Positions 1-7,161 of a DNA stretch of 64,000 nucleotides are shown here, in pieces. Made by a program: the position numbers and the translations under genes. Each line of letters starts with the position of its first letter. Position 1 is the first letter of the stretch. Origin of the DNA: Micromonospora okii (GTDB taxonomy: Bacteria > Actinomycetota > Actinomycetes > Mycobacteriales > Micromonosporaceae); the NCBI RefSeq assembly GCF_020884795.1, contig NZ_BBZF01000025.1, forward strand, positions 1-64,000, in the 5' to 3' direction. A model generated the notes under the pieces. It ran no database searches, was not told the origin of the DNA, and saw only the letters and a list, made by a program, of their open reading frames with translations.

Positions 1-4
1 TTTC

Positions 5-41
5 CAGTCGAGGGCCGCCCATTAGGGTCGGCCCTCGACTG
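5..41 (+). terminator. Hairpin terminator of the gene left of the window
   Basis: A perfect 13-bp inverted repeat (5-17 against 29-41) encloses an 11-nt loop. No U-run follows, which is common for actinobacterial terminators. It lies 41 bp before the first start codon, so it most likely ends transcription from an upstream gene. In related genomes that gene is tyrS, but this is inference because the gene is outside the window. Confidence 0.6.
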
Positions 42-81
42 CGTTAGCGTCGAGTGCGGCGCAATCAGGAAGGATGTACCT

Positions 82-2694
82 GTGAGTTCAGGACCGCAGG
101 ACGGCGACCGTCCTCGACGTTACGAAGACCGCCCCGACAGCCGCGGCGGGGCACCCCGGCGCGACGACCGTCCGTCGTACCGCGATCGGGACGACCGCCC
201 GCGCGACCAGCGCGGCGGCCCCGGTGGTTTCCGTGGTGGTGACCGTCGTGAGGGTGGTTTCCGGTCCCGCGACGACGCTCGTCCCGCCGGCGGTCAGGGC
301 CGTGAGGGCGGGTACCGGGGTGGCGACCGCGATGGTGGCTTCCGTGGCGGTGACCGCCGCGAGGGCGGGTACCGCGGGGACGATCGTCGCGAGGGTGGTT
401 TCCGTCGCGACGGTGACGCGCGCCCGGGTGGCTTCCGTGGCGGCGACCGCGACGGCGGCGCCCGGGGCGGCGACCGTGAGGGTGGCGCCCGGGGCGGCGA
501 CCGTGAGGGTGGCGCCCGGGGCGGCGACCGTGAGGGTGGCGCCCGGGGCGGCGACCGTGAGGGTGGTTTCCGTGGCGGGGACCGCCGTGAGGGTGGTTTC
601 CGTGGTGGTGACCGTCGTGAGGGTGGTTTCCGGTCCCGCGACGACGCTCGTCCCGCCGGCGGTCAGGGCCGTGAGGGCGGGTACCGGGGTGGCGACCGCG
701 ATGGTGGCTTCCGTGGCGGTGACCGCCGCGAGGGCGGGTACCGCGGGGACGATCGTCGCGAGGGTGGTTTCCGCTCGGGGCCGCGCGAGGGTGGTTTCCG
801 CCGCGACGGCGACGCCCGCCAGGGCGGCTTCCGTGGCGGCGGCGACCGTGAGGGTGGTTTCCGTGGCGGGGACCGCCGCGAGGGTGGTTTCCGTGGCGGC
901 GATCGCGACGGAGGCTTCCGTGGCGGGGACCGCCGCGAGGGCGGCTTCGGCGGCGACCGTCGCGAGGGCGGCTTCCGCAGCGGTGACCGGGATGGTGGCT
1001 TCCGTGGTGGCGACCGTCGTGAGGGAGGTTTCCGCTCCGGGCCGCGTGAGGGTGGCTTCCGTGGGGGCGACCGGGACGGTGGCTTCCGTGGTGGAGAACG
1101 CCGTGAGGGCGGTTTCCGTGGCGGCGACCGTGAGGGCGGCTTCCGCCGCGACGGTGACGCCCGCCCGGGTGGCTTCCGTGGCGGCGACCGCGACGGCGGC
1201 GCCCGTGGCGGCGACCGTCGTGAGGGCGGCTTCCGCAGCGGTGACCGGGATGGTGGCTTCCGTGGTGGCGACCGTCGTGAGGGCGGCTTCCGTCGCGACG
1301 GTGACGCGCGCCCGGGTGGTTTCCGAGGCGGCGACCGTGAGGGTGGCTTCCGCTCGGGTCCGCGTGAGGGCGGCTTCCGTGGTGGGGACCGTCGCGAAGG
1401 TGGTTTCCGCTCCGGGCCGCGTGAGGGTGGTTTCCGTGGTGGCGACCGCGAAGGGGGCTTCCGGGGCGGCGACCGTCGTGAAGGCGGCTTCGGCGGCGAC
1501 CGTCGTGAGGGCGGTTTCCGTGGCGGTGACCGGGATGGTGGCTTCCGCAGCGGCGACCGGGCTGGCCAGGGCGACCGCCCGCGCCGGGACGATCGTCGGG
1601 GCTTCGAGGACCGGCGTCGGGAGGGTGGCCACGGCGGGGACGCGTCGCGCGACCGGCGGGACGACCGGGGCGAGTCGGCGGGTGGGCAGGCTGCGCCGGC
1701 ACTGCCCGACGAGATCGTCGCGACCGACCTGGACTCGACCGTCCGGGCCGAGCTGCTCTCCCTCGCCAAGCCGGTGGCGGAGACCGTCGCCCGGCACCTG
1801 GTCGCGACCGGCAAGCTGATCGACGAGGACCCGGCGGAGGCCCTGGCGCACGCGCTGGCCGCCCGTCGGCTCGCGTCCCGGATCGCGGCGGTTCGCGAGG
1901 CGGTGGGCCTGGCCGCGTACCACACGGGCGAGTGGCAGATGACGATCGCCGAGCTGCGCACGTACCACCGGATGAGCGGATCGCAGAGCCACCTGGCGGT
2001 GCTCGCCGACTGCGAGCGGGCGCTGGGACGCCCGGAGCGGGCCATCGACCTGTTCCGGGGCGCGGACCAGGCGAAGCTCGACAAGGCCGCCTCGATCGAG
2101 CTGCTGATCGTCGCCGCCGGGGCGCGCGGTGACCTCGGCCAGAAGGACGCGGCCGTCGCCATGCTCCAGGTGCCCGAGCTGACCAGCGAGGCGGCCGAGC
2201 CGTGGACCGCGCGGCTCCGGTACGCGTACGCCGACGCGTTGCTCGCGGTGGGGCGGCGCGAGGAGGCCCGGGAGTGGTTCTCCCGGGCGGCCGACGTCGA
2301 CGCCGACGGCGAGACCGACGCCGCCGAGCGGCTGCTCGAGCTGGACGGGGTGCTCATCGAGGGCGACGACGAGGACGACGAGCCGGTCGAGGAGATCGCC
2401 TCCGGCCCGGGTGCCCCGGGCGCGGTGCCGGCAGAGCCGGACGTCGACCTCGCCGGCCCGGCCGAGGCGTCCGACGCCGAGGAAGACGACGACGAGGGCG
2501 CCGGAGCCGACGAGGGCGACAGCGAGCGGGCCGAGCGGTACGCCGACGAGGGTCTGACCCACGACGAGCTAAGCGACGACGAGGCGGGCGACGTCACGGC
2601 CCGGGTCGAGTCGGAGCCGCAGCCGGAGCGGGCCGCTTCCGAGCCGGGCGCGGAGTCGACCGGTTCCCCCGAGTCGGGCGCGGACCGGCGGTGA
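82..2694 (+). CDS. TPR-type protein with long Arg/Gly/Asp-rich repeat N-terminus
   Basis: This 870-residue protein starts at a GTG preceded by an AGGAAGGA ribosome site. Residues about 15-530 are low complexity: near-perfect nonapeptide-type repeats of the forms GGFRGGDRR, EGGFRSGPR and GGFRRDGDA. Residues about 555-790 form an Ala/Leu/Arg-rich helical region that looks like tetratricopeptide repeats. The last 80 residues are acidic. Position and the C-terminal domain match the conserved TPR protein that precedes the HAD phosphatase in mycobacteria (Rv1691 position). RGG-type tracts in other proteins bind RNA or drive condensation, so a role in RNA or ribosome biology is plausible but inferred. 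It overlaps the next gene by 4 bp (GTGA), so the two are probably translationally coupled. Repeat number probably varies between strains. Confidence 0.8.
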   Translation: MSSGPQDGDRPRRYEDRPDSRGGAPRRDDRPSYRDRDDRPRDQRGGPGGFRGGDRREGGFRSRDDARPAGGQGREGGYRGGDRDGGFRGGDRREGGYRGDDRREGGFRRDGDARPGGFRGGDRDGGARGGDREGGARGGDREGGARGGDREGGARGGDREGGFRGGDRREGGFRGGDRREGGFRSRDDARPAGGQGREGGYRGGDRDGGFRGGDRREGGYRGDDRREGGFRSGPREGGFRRDGDARQGGFRGGGDREGGFRGGDRREGGFRGGDRDGGFRGGDRREGGFGGDRREGGFRSGDRDGGFRGGDRREGGFRSGPREGGFRGGDRDGGFRGGERREGGFRGGDREGGFRRDGDARPGGFRGGDRDGGARGGDRREGGFRSGDRDGGFRGGDRREGGFRRDGDARPGGFRGGDREGGFRSGPREGGFRGGDRREGGFRSGPREGGFRGGDREGGFRGGDRREGGFGGDRREGGFRGGDRDGGFRSGDRAGQGDRPRRDDRRGFEDRRREGGHGGDASRDRRDDRGESAGGQAAPALPDEIVATDLDSTVRAELLSLAKPVAETVARHLVATGKLIDEDPAEALAHALAARRLASRIAAVREAVGLAAYHTGEWQMTIAELRTYHRMSGSQSHLAVLADCERALGRPERAIDLFRGADQAKLDKAASIELLIVAAGARGDLGQKDAAVAMLQVPELTSEAAEPWTARLRYAYADALLAVGRREEAREWFSRAADVDADGETDAAERLLELDGVLIEGDDEDDEPVEEIASGPGAPGAVPAEPDVDLAGPAEASDAEEDDDEGAGADEGDSERAERYADEGLTHDELSDDEAGDVTARVESEPQPERAASEPGAESTGSPESGADRR
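223..773 (+). repeat. 182-bp perfect direct duplication inside the RGG tract
   Basis: Bases 223-404 and 592-773 are identical over 182 bp, offset by 369 bp (a multiple of 3, so the reading frame is kept). Both copies lie in the repeat-coding part of the first gene. This points to recent in-frame duplication by recombination or slippage. Confidence 0.85.
457..564 (+). repeat. Four tandem copies of a 27-bp unit
   Basis: Four identical 27-bp units (457-483, 484-510, 511-537, 538-564) each encode GARGGDREG. They are perfect at the nucleotide level, unlike the degenerate repeats around them. That indicates very recent expansion. Confidence 0.85.
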
Positions 2695-3710
2695 CGGCGG
2701 GCGCCGGGGGCCGGCTGGTCGACGGGTACTCGCTGGTCGTCTTCGACCTCGACGGGGTGATCTACCTGATCGACCGGCCGATCCCCGGCGCGGTCGAGGC
2801 GGTGGGCCGGCTGCGCGCCGAGGGGCGGGCGGTGGCGTACGCGACGAACAATGCCTCCCGGCGCTCCAGTGAGGTCGCCGACCTGCTCACCGGGATGGGC
2901 GTGACCGCCACCCCGGAGGAGGTGCTGACCTCCGCCGCCGCCTCGGCCGAACTGCTGGCCGACCGGCTCCCGGCCGGGTCGGCGGTGCTGGTCGTCGGGG
3001 CGGAGGCCCTGCGCGCCGAGATCGGCGCGGTGGGGCTGCGCCCGGTGTCCCGCGCCGAGGAGTCCCCGGCCGCCGTCGTGCAGGGGTACGGCCCGCAGGT
3101 CGGCTGGGCGGACCTGGCCGAGGCGTCGCTGGCGGTCCGGGCCGGGGCGCAGTGGATCGCCACGAACACCGACCGGACCCTGCCCAGCGGGCGGGGTCCG
3201 CTGCCGGGCAACGGGTCGCTGGTGGCGGTGCTGCGGACCGCGCTGGAGCGCGACCCGGACGTCGTGGTGGGCAAGCCCGAGCCGGCGCTCTTCGCGACCG
3301 CCGCCCGCCGCGCGGGCCAGGGGCGGACCCTGGTGGTGGGCGACCGGCTGGACACCGACATCGAGGGTGCCCGCCGGGCCGGGCTGGACAGCCTGCTGGT
3401 GCTCACCGGGGTCAGCGACGTGCCCGAGCTGCTGGCCGCGCCGGAGCGCCGCCGGCCGACGTACGTCGCGGCCGACCTGGCCGGGCTGTTCGACCCGGCG
3501 GCGGTGGTCCGCGTGCCCGGCGCCCCGGAGACGGGCGGCTGGTCGGTGACGGTGACCGACGGCGGGCTGGAGCTGACCGGATCGGGACGGACGCTGGACG
3601 CGCTGGCGGCGCTCTGCGCCGTCGCGTGGGCCGCGGACGGTGGCCCGCAGGCCCGGCCGGGGTCGCCGGAGGCCGCCGAGGCCCTGGCCGCGCTCGGCCT
3701 GGCCGGCTGA
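2691..3710 (+). CDS. HAD-superfamily phosphatase (NagD type, class IIA); probable glycerol-3-phosphate phosphatase
   Basis: The protein has 339 residues and begins at a GTG that overlaps the previous stop (GTGA). The HAD nucleophile motif DLDGV lies at residues 19-23 (Asp19 and Asp21). The lysine motif appears in VVGKPEPALF and the metal-binding motif in VVGDRLDTDIEGA. A long cap between the first and third motifs fits class IIA. About 80 further C-terminal residues form a small extra domain. The syntenic mycobacterial gene Rv1692 has been characterised as a glycerol-3-phosphate phosphatase acting in phospholipid recycling. The same activity here is inferred from family and position. Confidence 0.85.
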   Translation: MTAGAGGRLVDGYSLVVFDLDGVIYLIDRPIPGAVEAVGRLRAEGRAVAYATNNASRRSSEVADLLTGMGVTATPEEVLTSAAASAELLADRLPAGSAVLVVGAEALRAEIGAVGLRPVSRAEESPAAVVQGYGPQVGWADLAEASLAVRAGAQWIATNTDRTLPSGRGPLPGNGSLVAVLRTALERDPDVVVGKPEPALFATAARRAGQGRTLVVGDRLDTDIEGARRAGLDSLLVLTGVSDVPELLAAPERRRPTYVAADLAGLFDPAAVVRVPGAPETGGWSVTVTDGGLELTGSGRTLDALAALCAVAWAADGGPQARPGSPEAAEALAALGLAG

Positions 3711-3726
3711 CCCAGGGGCGACCCGA

Positions 3727-3748
3727 CCGGCGTCGGAGCGGACGCCGG
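3727..3748. terminator. Bidirectional hairpin between convergent genes
   Basis: An 8-bp inverted repeat (3727-3734 with 3741-3748) has a 6-nt loop. It sits in the 51-bp gap between the + strand phosphatase and the - strand SCP2-like gene, where a shared terminator is expected. Confidence 0.5.
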
Positions 3749-3761
3749 CCGGGGCCCCGGC

Positions 3762-4121
3762 TCAGAGCAGCTTGCGGAGCTTCAGCAGGTCGAACGGGTT
3801 GGCCTTGATCGTGACCCGCCGGGAGGCGACCGCCGCCGTCACGTCGAGCTTGCCGCCGACCAGGGCGAGCAGGTCGTCGCTGTTGGTGCTCAGCGCGATC
3901 TTTGCCTTCGGGTCGTCCCCGTCGGTCAGGTCGAGCAGCCGCCCGCCGGCGAGCCGGCCGTGGAAGGCGACGTCCAGGTCGGTCACCCGGCAGGCCAGGG
4001 TCCGGTCCAGGTCGATCCGCTCTCGCACGGTCTCGGCGTTGCGGTCCAGCCGGGCGGCCAGATCCCGCAACGCCTGCCGGCACTCGTCCACGCTGGCCAC
4101 ATCGTCTCCTTCGAACGTCAT
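3762..4121 (-). CDS. SCP2 sterol-binding-domain-like protein
   Basis: This is a 119-residue single-domain protein. The start is set at the ATG before TFEGDDVASVDE; the frame is open farther upstream, but that part overlaps the likely promoter. The sequence shows an N-terminal helical half and a C-terminal alternating pattern (LDLTDGDDPKAKIALSTNSDDLLAL, then LDVTAAVASRRVTIKANP), typical of the lipid-binding SCP-2 fold. Such small proteins bind hydrophobic ligands in the cytoplasm, but the ligand is unknown. A TACGGT element at 4134-4139 on the minus strand may be its -10 box. Confidence 0.65.
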   Translation of the reverse strand: MTFEGDDVASVDECRQALRDLAARLDRNAETVRERIDLDRTLACRVTDLDVAFHGRLAGGRLLDLTDGDDPKAKIALSTNSDDLLALVGGKLDVTAAVASRRVTIKANPFDLLKLRKLL

Positions 4122-4212
4122 GTCCGTTCCCGGCACCGTACCGCAGTGGGTCCCGCGCGGCGCCCGGTAGCGTGGCACCTGCAATCCGATCCCGGTGGAA
4201 GGACTCAGGCAC

Positions 4213-4941
4213 ATGCAGGACGCGTGGCGCGCCTACCTCGGACTGGCCATGGGCCTGACGGAGGCGCCCCGGAAGAAGGCCCAGGAGGTCGTACGCCGGG
4301 TGGTCGGCTCCGGCGAGGCTACCGGCGCGCAGCTCCAGGCCCTCGTCGAGGAGCTGCTCTCGACGGGCATGGCGAATCGGGAGGCGCTGACCAAGCTGGT
4401 GCGCTTCGAGGTGGACCGGGCGCTCGGCGCGGTCGGGCTCGCCACCGCCGACGAGGTGGCGGAGCTGACCCGCCGGGTGCGCGAGCTGGAGCGCGAGCTG
4501 CGCGAGGCCAAGGCCGCCCCCGGCGAGCCGGCGCAGCCGCCCACCGCGACAGGTGAAACCGGCGGACCCGCGCAGCCTCCCGCCGCGACGGGTGAAACCG
4601 GCGGACCCGAGCACCCGCCGGCCGCACCCGGCGCGGCGGAGCCCGCCGTACCCGGCGCCGCGGAGCCGGCCGCCCCGTCGCCCCCGGGCGCGGCGGCGAC
4701 GAAGGCCGTGGCGAAGAAGGCCGTGGCCACGAAGGCCGTGGCGAAGAAGGCGGTGGCCAAGAAGGCCATCGCCCGGAAGCCGCCGGCTGCGGTGAGCGTG
4801 CGGAGCGAGCCCGTGAGCCCCGCGACCGCGCAGGACGGCGACGCGGCGGGCCGTACCGGGACCGACGGGGGCGCGGCGGAGCCGGCCCGTCCCGTGAAGA
4901 AGGCCCCGGCACGCAGCCGCCAGCCGGGCGGCGCGGAGTGA
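4213..4941 (+). CDS. Coiled-coil protein with Lys/Ala histone-like tail
   Basis: The start is the ATG at 4213, nine bases after GGAAGGA; an in-frame GTG at 4195 is the alternative. Of 242 residues, the first 100 are helical with a strong coiled coil (ELTRRVRELERELREAKAA) and resemble phasin-like or polyhydroxyalkanoate granule-associated proteins. Two Pro/Thr/Gly repeats of the form ATGETGGPxxPPA follow, then an Ala/Lys repeat region (motifs KAVAKKAVA and KAVATKAVA, about residues 160-190) like eukaryotic H1-type tails. DNA or polyanion binding by the tail is inferred. It is transcribed divergently from the SCP2-like gene. Confidence 0.7.
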   Translation: MQDAWRAYLGLAMGLTEAPRKKAQEVVRRVVGSGEATGAQLQALVEELLSTGMANREALTKLVRFEVDRALGAVGLATADEVAELTRRVRELERELREAKAAPGEPAQPPTATGETGGPAQPPAATGETGGPEHPPAAPGAAEPAVPGAAEPAAPSPPGAAATKAVAKKAVATKAVAKKAVAKKAIARKPPAAVSVRSEPVSPATAQDGDAAGRTGTDGGAAEPARPVKKAPARSRQPGGAE

Positions 4942-4969
4942 GGGCCCGGGGCACGGCGCGGGGCGGGCG

Positions 4970-5173
4970 GTGAGCGGGCCCTTCCGGCCGGGCCCGCCGC
5001 CGCGCCCGGTCGACATCGACGCGGACGCCGTCGACGCCCGGCACCCGGCGGTGGACGCCGCCGTGCAGGCGATGGCGAACGCGGCGACGCTCTCCCCGGC
5101 CGACCAGATCCCGCAGTACGAGGCGGCGTACCAGACGCTGCGCGAGACCCTCGCCACCATCGACCAGGCCTGA
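4970..5173 (+). CDS. Small conserved hypothetical protein upstream of tlyA
   Basis: This 67-residue protein starts at GTG after a GGGCGGGCGG purine-rich stretch. The N-terminus is proline-rich, then comes a helical segment ending YQTLRETLATIDQA. A small gene occupies the same position in mycobacteria (Rv1693). I recognise no domain. It ends 20 bp before tlyA, so the two are probably co-transcribed. Confidence 0.65.
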   Translation: MSGPFRPGPPPRPVDIDADAVDARHPAVDAAVQAMANAATLSPADQIPQYEAAYQTLRETLATIDQA

Positions 5174-5193
5174 CCGACCGGAGATCCATCCCC

Positions 5194-6054
5194 ATGGCAC
5201 GTCGCAACCGGCTCGATGCCGAACTCGTCCGCCGCGGCCTGGCCCGTTCCCGCGAGCAGGCCGCCGCGCTGGTCGAGGCCGGCCGGGTCCAGCTTCGCGG
5301 GGTCCAGGCCCGCAAGGCCGCCGCGCTGGTCGACCCCGCCGACCCCCTGCTGGTCACCGGCGCCGACCCCGTCTCCGAGTACGTCTCGCGGGGTGGCCAC
5401 AAGCTGGCCGGCGCGCTGGCCGCGTTCGCCCCGGGCGGGCTGCGGGTGGCGGGCCGACGCTGCCTCGACGCCGGGGCGTCGACCGGCGGCTTCACCGACG
5501 TGCTGCTGCGCGCCGACGCGGCCGAGGTGGTCGCCGTCGACGTCGGCTACGGCCAGCTCGCCTGGCCGCTGCGCACCAACGAGCGGGTACGCGTCTTCGA
5601 GCGCACCAACGTGCGCACCCTGACGCCGGAGGCGATCGGCGGGCCGGTCGACCTCACGGTGGCCGACCTGTCGTTCATCTCGCTGCGGCTGGTGCTGCCG
5701 GCGTTGGCGGCCTGCACCCGCGACGAGGGGGACCTCGCCCTGATGGTGAAGCCGCAGTTCGAGGTCGGCAAGGAGCGGGTGGGCGCGGGTGGCGTGGTGC
5801 GCGACCCGGAGCTGCGCGCCGAGGCCGTCCTCGACGTGGCGGGCGCGGCGGCCGGGCTCGGCCTGGGGCTCGCCGACGTGACCGCGAGTCCACTGCCGGG
5901 GCCCAGCGGCAACGTCGAGTTCTTCGTATGGTTACGCCGGGGCGCGCCGGCCGCCGACCCGCACCGGGTGCGGGCGGTCGTGGCGGCCGGCCCACAGGGC
6001 CCGACCCCGTCGGGGGACGTGCCGGCGTGTCCGGCGGAGGAGGTGCCAGGGTGA
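5194..6054 (+). CDS. tlyA: TlyA family rRNA 2'-O-methyltransferase
   Basis: The 286-residue protein has an N-terminal S4 RNA-binding domain (residues about 5-62, with LVRRGLARSREQAAALVEAG) followed by a FtsJ/RrmJ-type methyltransferase. The SAM-binding region is LDAGASTGGFTDVLL, and the catalytic lysines and acidic residues occur in RGGHKLAGAL, VADLSFISL and MVKPQFEVGKERV. In mycobacteria TlyA 2'-O-methylates cytidines in 16S and 23S rRNA, which gives capreomycin and viomycin sensitivity. The last bases of the gene form part of the first copy of a 40-bp direct repeat. Confidence 0.93.
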   Translation: MARRNRLDAELVRRGLARSREQAAALVEAGRVQLRGVQARKAAALVDPADPLLVTGADPVSEYVSRGGHKLAGALAAFAPGGLRVAGRRCLDAGASTGGFTDVLLRADAAEVVAVDVGYGQLAWPLRTNERVRVFERTNVRTLTPEAIGGPVDLTVADLSFISLRLVLPALAACTRDEGDLALMVKPQFEVGKERVGAGGVVRDPELRAEAVLDVAGAAAGLGLGLADVTASPLPGPSGNVEFFVWLRRGAPAADPHRVRAVVAAGPQGPTPSGDVPACPAEEVPG

Positions 6055-6146
6055 GCGCGAGGAGTGAGCTTGCGGGCCCCGCAGTCGCGAGCGGAGGGCG
6101 GTTCGGGTGAGCGCGAGGAGTGAGCTTGCGGGCCCCGCAGTCGCGA
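6051..6146 (+). repeat. Two 40-bp direct repeats at the tlyA/nadK junction
   Basis: The sequence 6051-6090 is repeated exactly at 6107-6146 (40 of 40 bases), with a 56-bp period. The first copy includes the tlyA stop codon and the second ends 16 bp before the nadK start. Each unit begins GTGAGCGCGAGGAGTGAGC, so it carries ribosome-site-like purine runs. It looks like a small dispersed intergenic repeat that was duplicated here. Confidence 0.8.
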
Positions 6147-6162
6147 ACGGGAGGCACGGCCG

Positions 6163-7047
6163 GTGAGTCGTACCGCGTTGCTGGTGACGCACACCGGGCG
6201 GCGGCGCAGCACCGAGCACGCCCGGGCGGTCGCGGCGGACCTGATCTCGGCGGGGTTCGAGGTGCGGGTGGTGGCCGAGGAGGCCGACGACCTGGACCTG
6301 CCCGGCGTGGTGCCGGTGGTCGGGCCGCGCGCCGCCGAGGGAGCCGAGATCGTCTTCGCCCTCGGCGGGGACGGCACGTTCCTGCGCGCCGCCGAGCTGG
6401 CCCGTCCGGCGAAGGCCCCGCTGCTGGGCATCAACCTCGGCAAGGTCGGCTTCCTCGCCGAGGCGGAGATCGACGACCTCGACGTGGCGGTGCGCGACGT
6501 GGTCGACCGCAACTACTCGGTGGACGAGCGGCTCACCCTCGACGTGACCGCCGAGTTCGACGGCGGGCCGACGATCGAGTCCTGGGCGCTCAACGAGATC
6601 AGCGTCGAGAAGGGCGAGCGCGCCCAGATGCTGGAGCTGATGGTCGACGTGGACGGCCGGCCGCTGTCCCGGTACGGCTGCGACGGCGTGGTCTGCGCCA
6701 CGCCCACCGGCTCGACGGCGTACGCGTTCTCCGGCGGCGGGCCGGTCGTCTGGCCGGAGGTGGAGGCGCTGCTGCTGGTGCCGATCAGCGCGCACGCGCT
6801 GTTCAGCCGTCCGCTGGTCACCGCGCCGACGTCCACGTTCGCCATCACCGTCGACCCGTTCACCACCCTGGCGGTGCTCTGCTGCGACGGCCGCCGGGTC
6901 TACGACCTGCCGCCGGGGGCGCGGGTGACGGTGCGTCGGGGCGGGCTGCCGGTGCGGGTCGTCCGGCTGCGGGACCGCCCGTTCACCGACCGGCTGGTCG
7001 CCAAGTTCGACCTGCCGGTGCACGGCTGGCGGGGCTCGCGGCGCTGA
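6163..7047 (+). CDS. nadK: NAD kinase
   Basis: The 294-residue protein starts at GTG. The diagnostic GGDGT motif is at residues 68-72 (ALGGDGTFLRAAE), followed by NLGKVGFLAEAE, then NEISVEK and the TPTGSTAYAFSGGGP segment of the C-terminal beta-sandwich. It phosphorylates NAD to NADP in the cytosol. It lies between tlyA and recN exactly as in other actinobacteria. Confidence 0.95.
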   Translation: MSRTALLVTHTGRRRSTEHARAVAADLISAGFEVRVVAEEADDLDLPGVVPVVGPRAAEGAEIVFALGGDGTFLRAAELARPAKAPLLGINLGKVGFLAEAEIDDLDVAVRDVVDRNYSVDERLTLDVTAEFDGGPTIESWALNEISVEKGERAQMLELMVDVDGRPLSRYGCDGVVCATPTGSTAYAFSGGGPVVWPEVEALLLVPISAHALFSRPLVTAPTSTFAITVDPFTTLAVLCCDGRRVYDLPPGARVTVRRGGLPVRVVRLRDRPFTDRLVAKFDLPVHGWRGSRR

Positions 7048-7066
7048 CCCGTTCGCGGTAGGGCTG

Positions 7067-7100
7067 CCCACCGGCTGAGCCTCACGACCCCGCCGGTGGG
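7067..7100 (+). terminator. Hairpin after nadK
   Basis: A 9-bp perfect inverted repeat (7067-7075 with 7092-7100) has a 16-nt loop. It lies 20 bp after the nadK stop and could separate nadK from recN transcription. Confidence 0.4.
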
Positions 7101-7161
7101 TCGGCGGGCGGGCCCGCGTCGGCTGGTCAAGTGTCGGGCCTCGCGTCTACTGTCGGGTGCT

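Noticed and set aside
220..1560. Possible CRISPR-like array from regularly repeated short units
   Set aside because: Units are contiguous codon-level repeats in one reading frame with no unique spacers, and no cas genes are near.
65..2597. Long open frames on the minus strand and in other + frames opposite the RGG-repeat gene
   Set aside because: They mirror the repeat composition (Arg/His/Pro or Ala/Thr/Val runs), have no ribosome site or domain, and arise because the GC-rich repeats rarely contain stops.
5928..6157. A separate small gene between tlyA and nadK
   Set aside because: The open frames there come from the duplicated 40-bp repeat and the end of tlyA.
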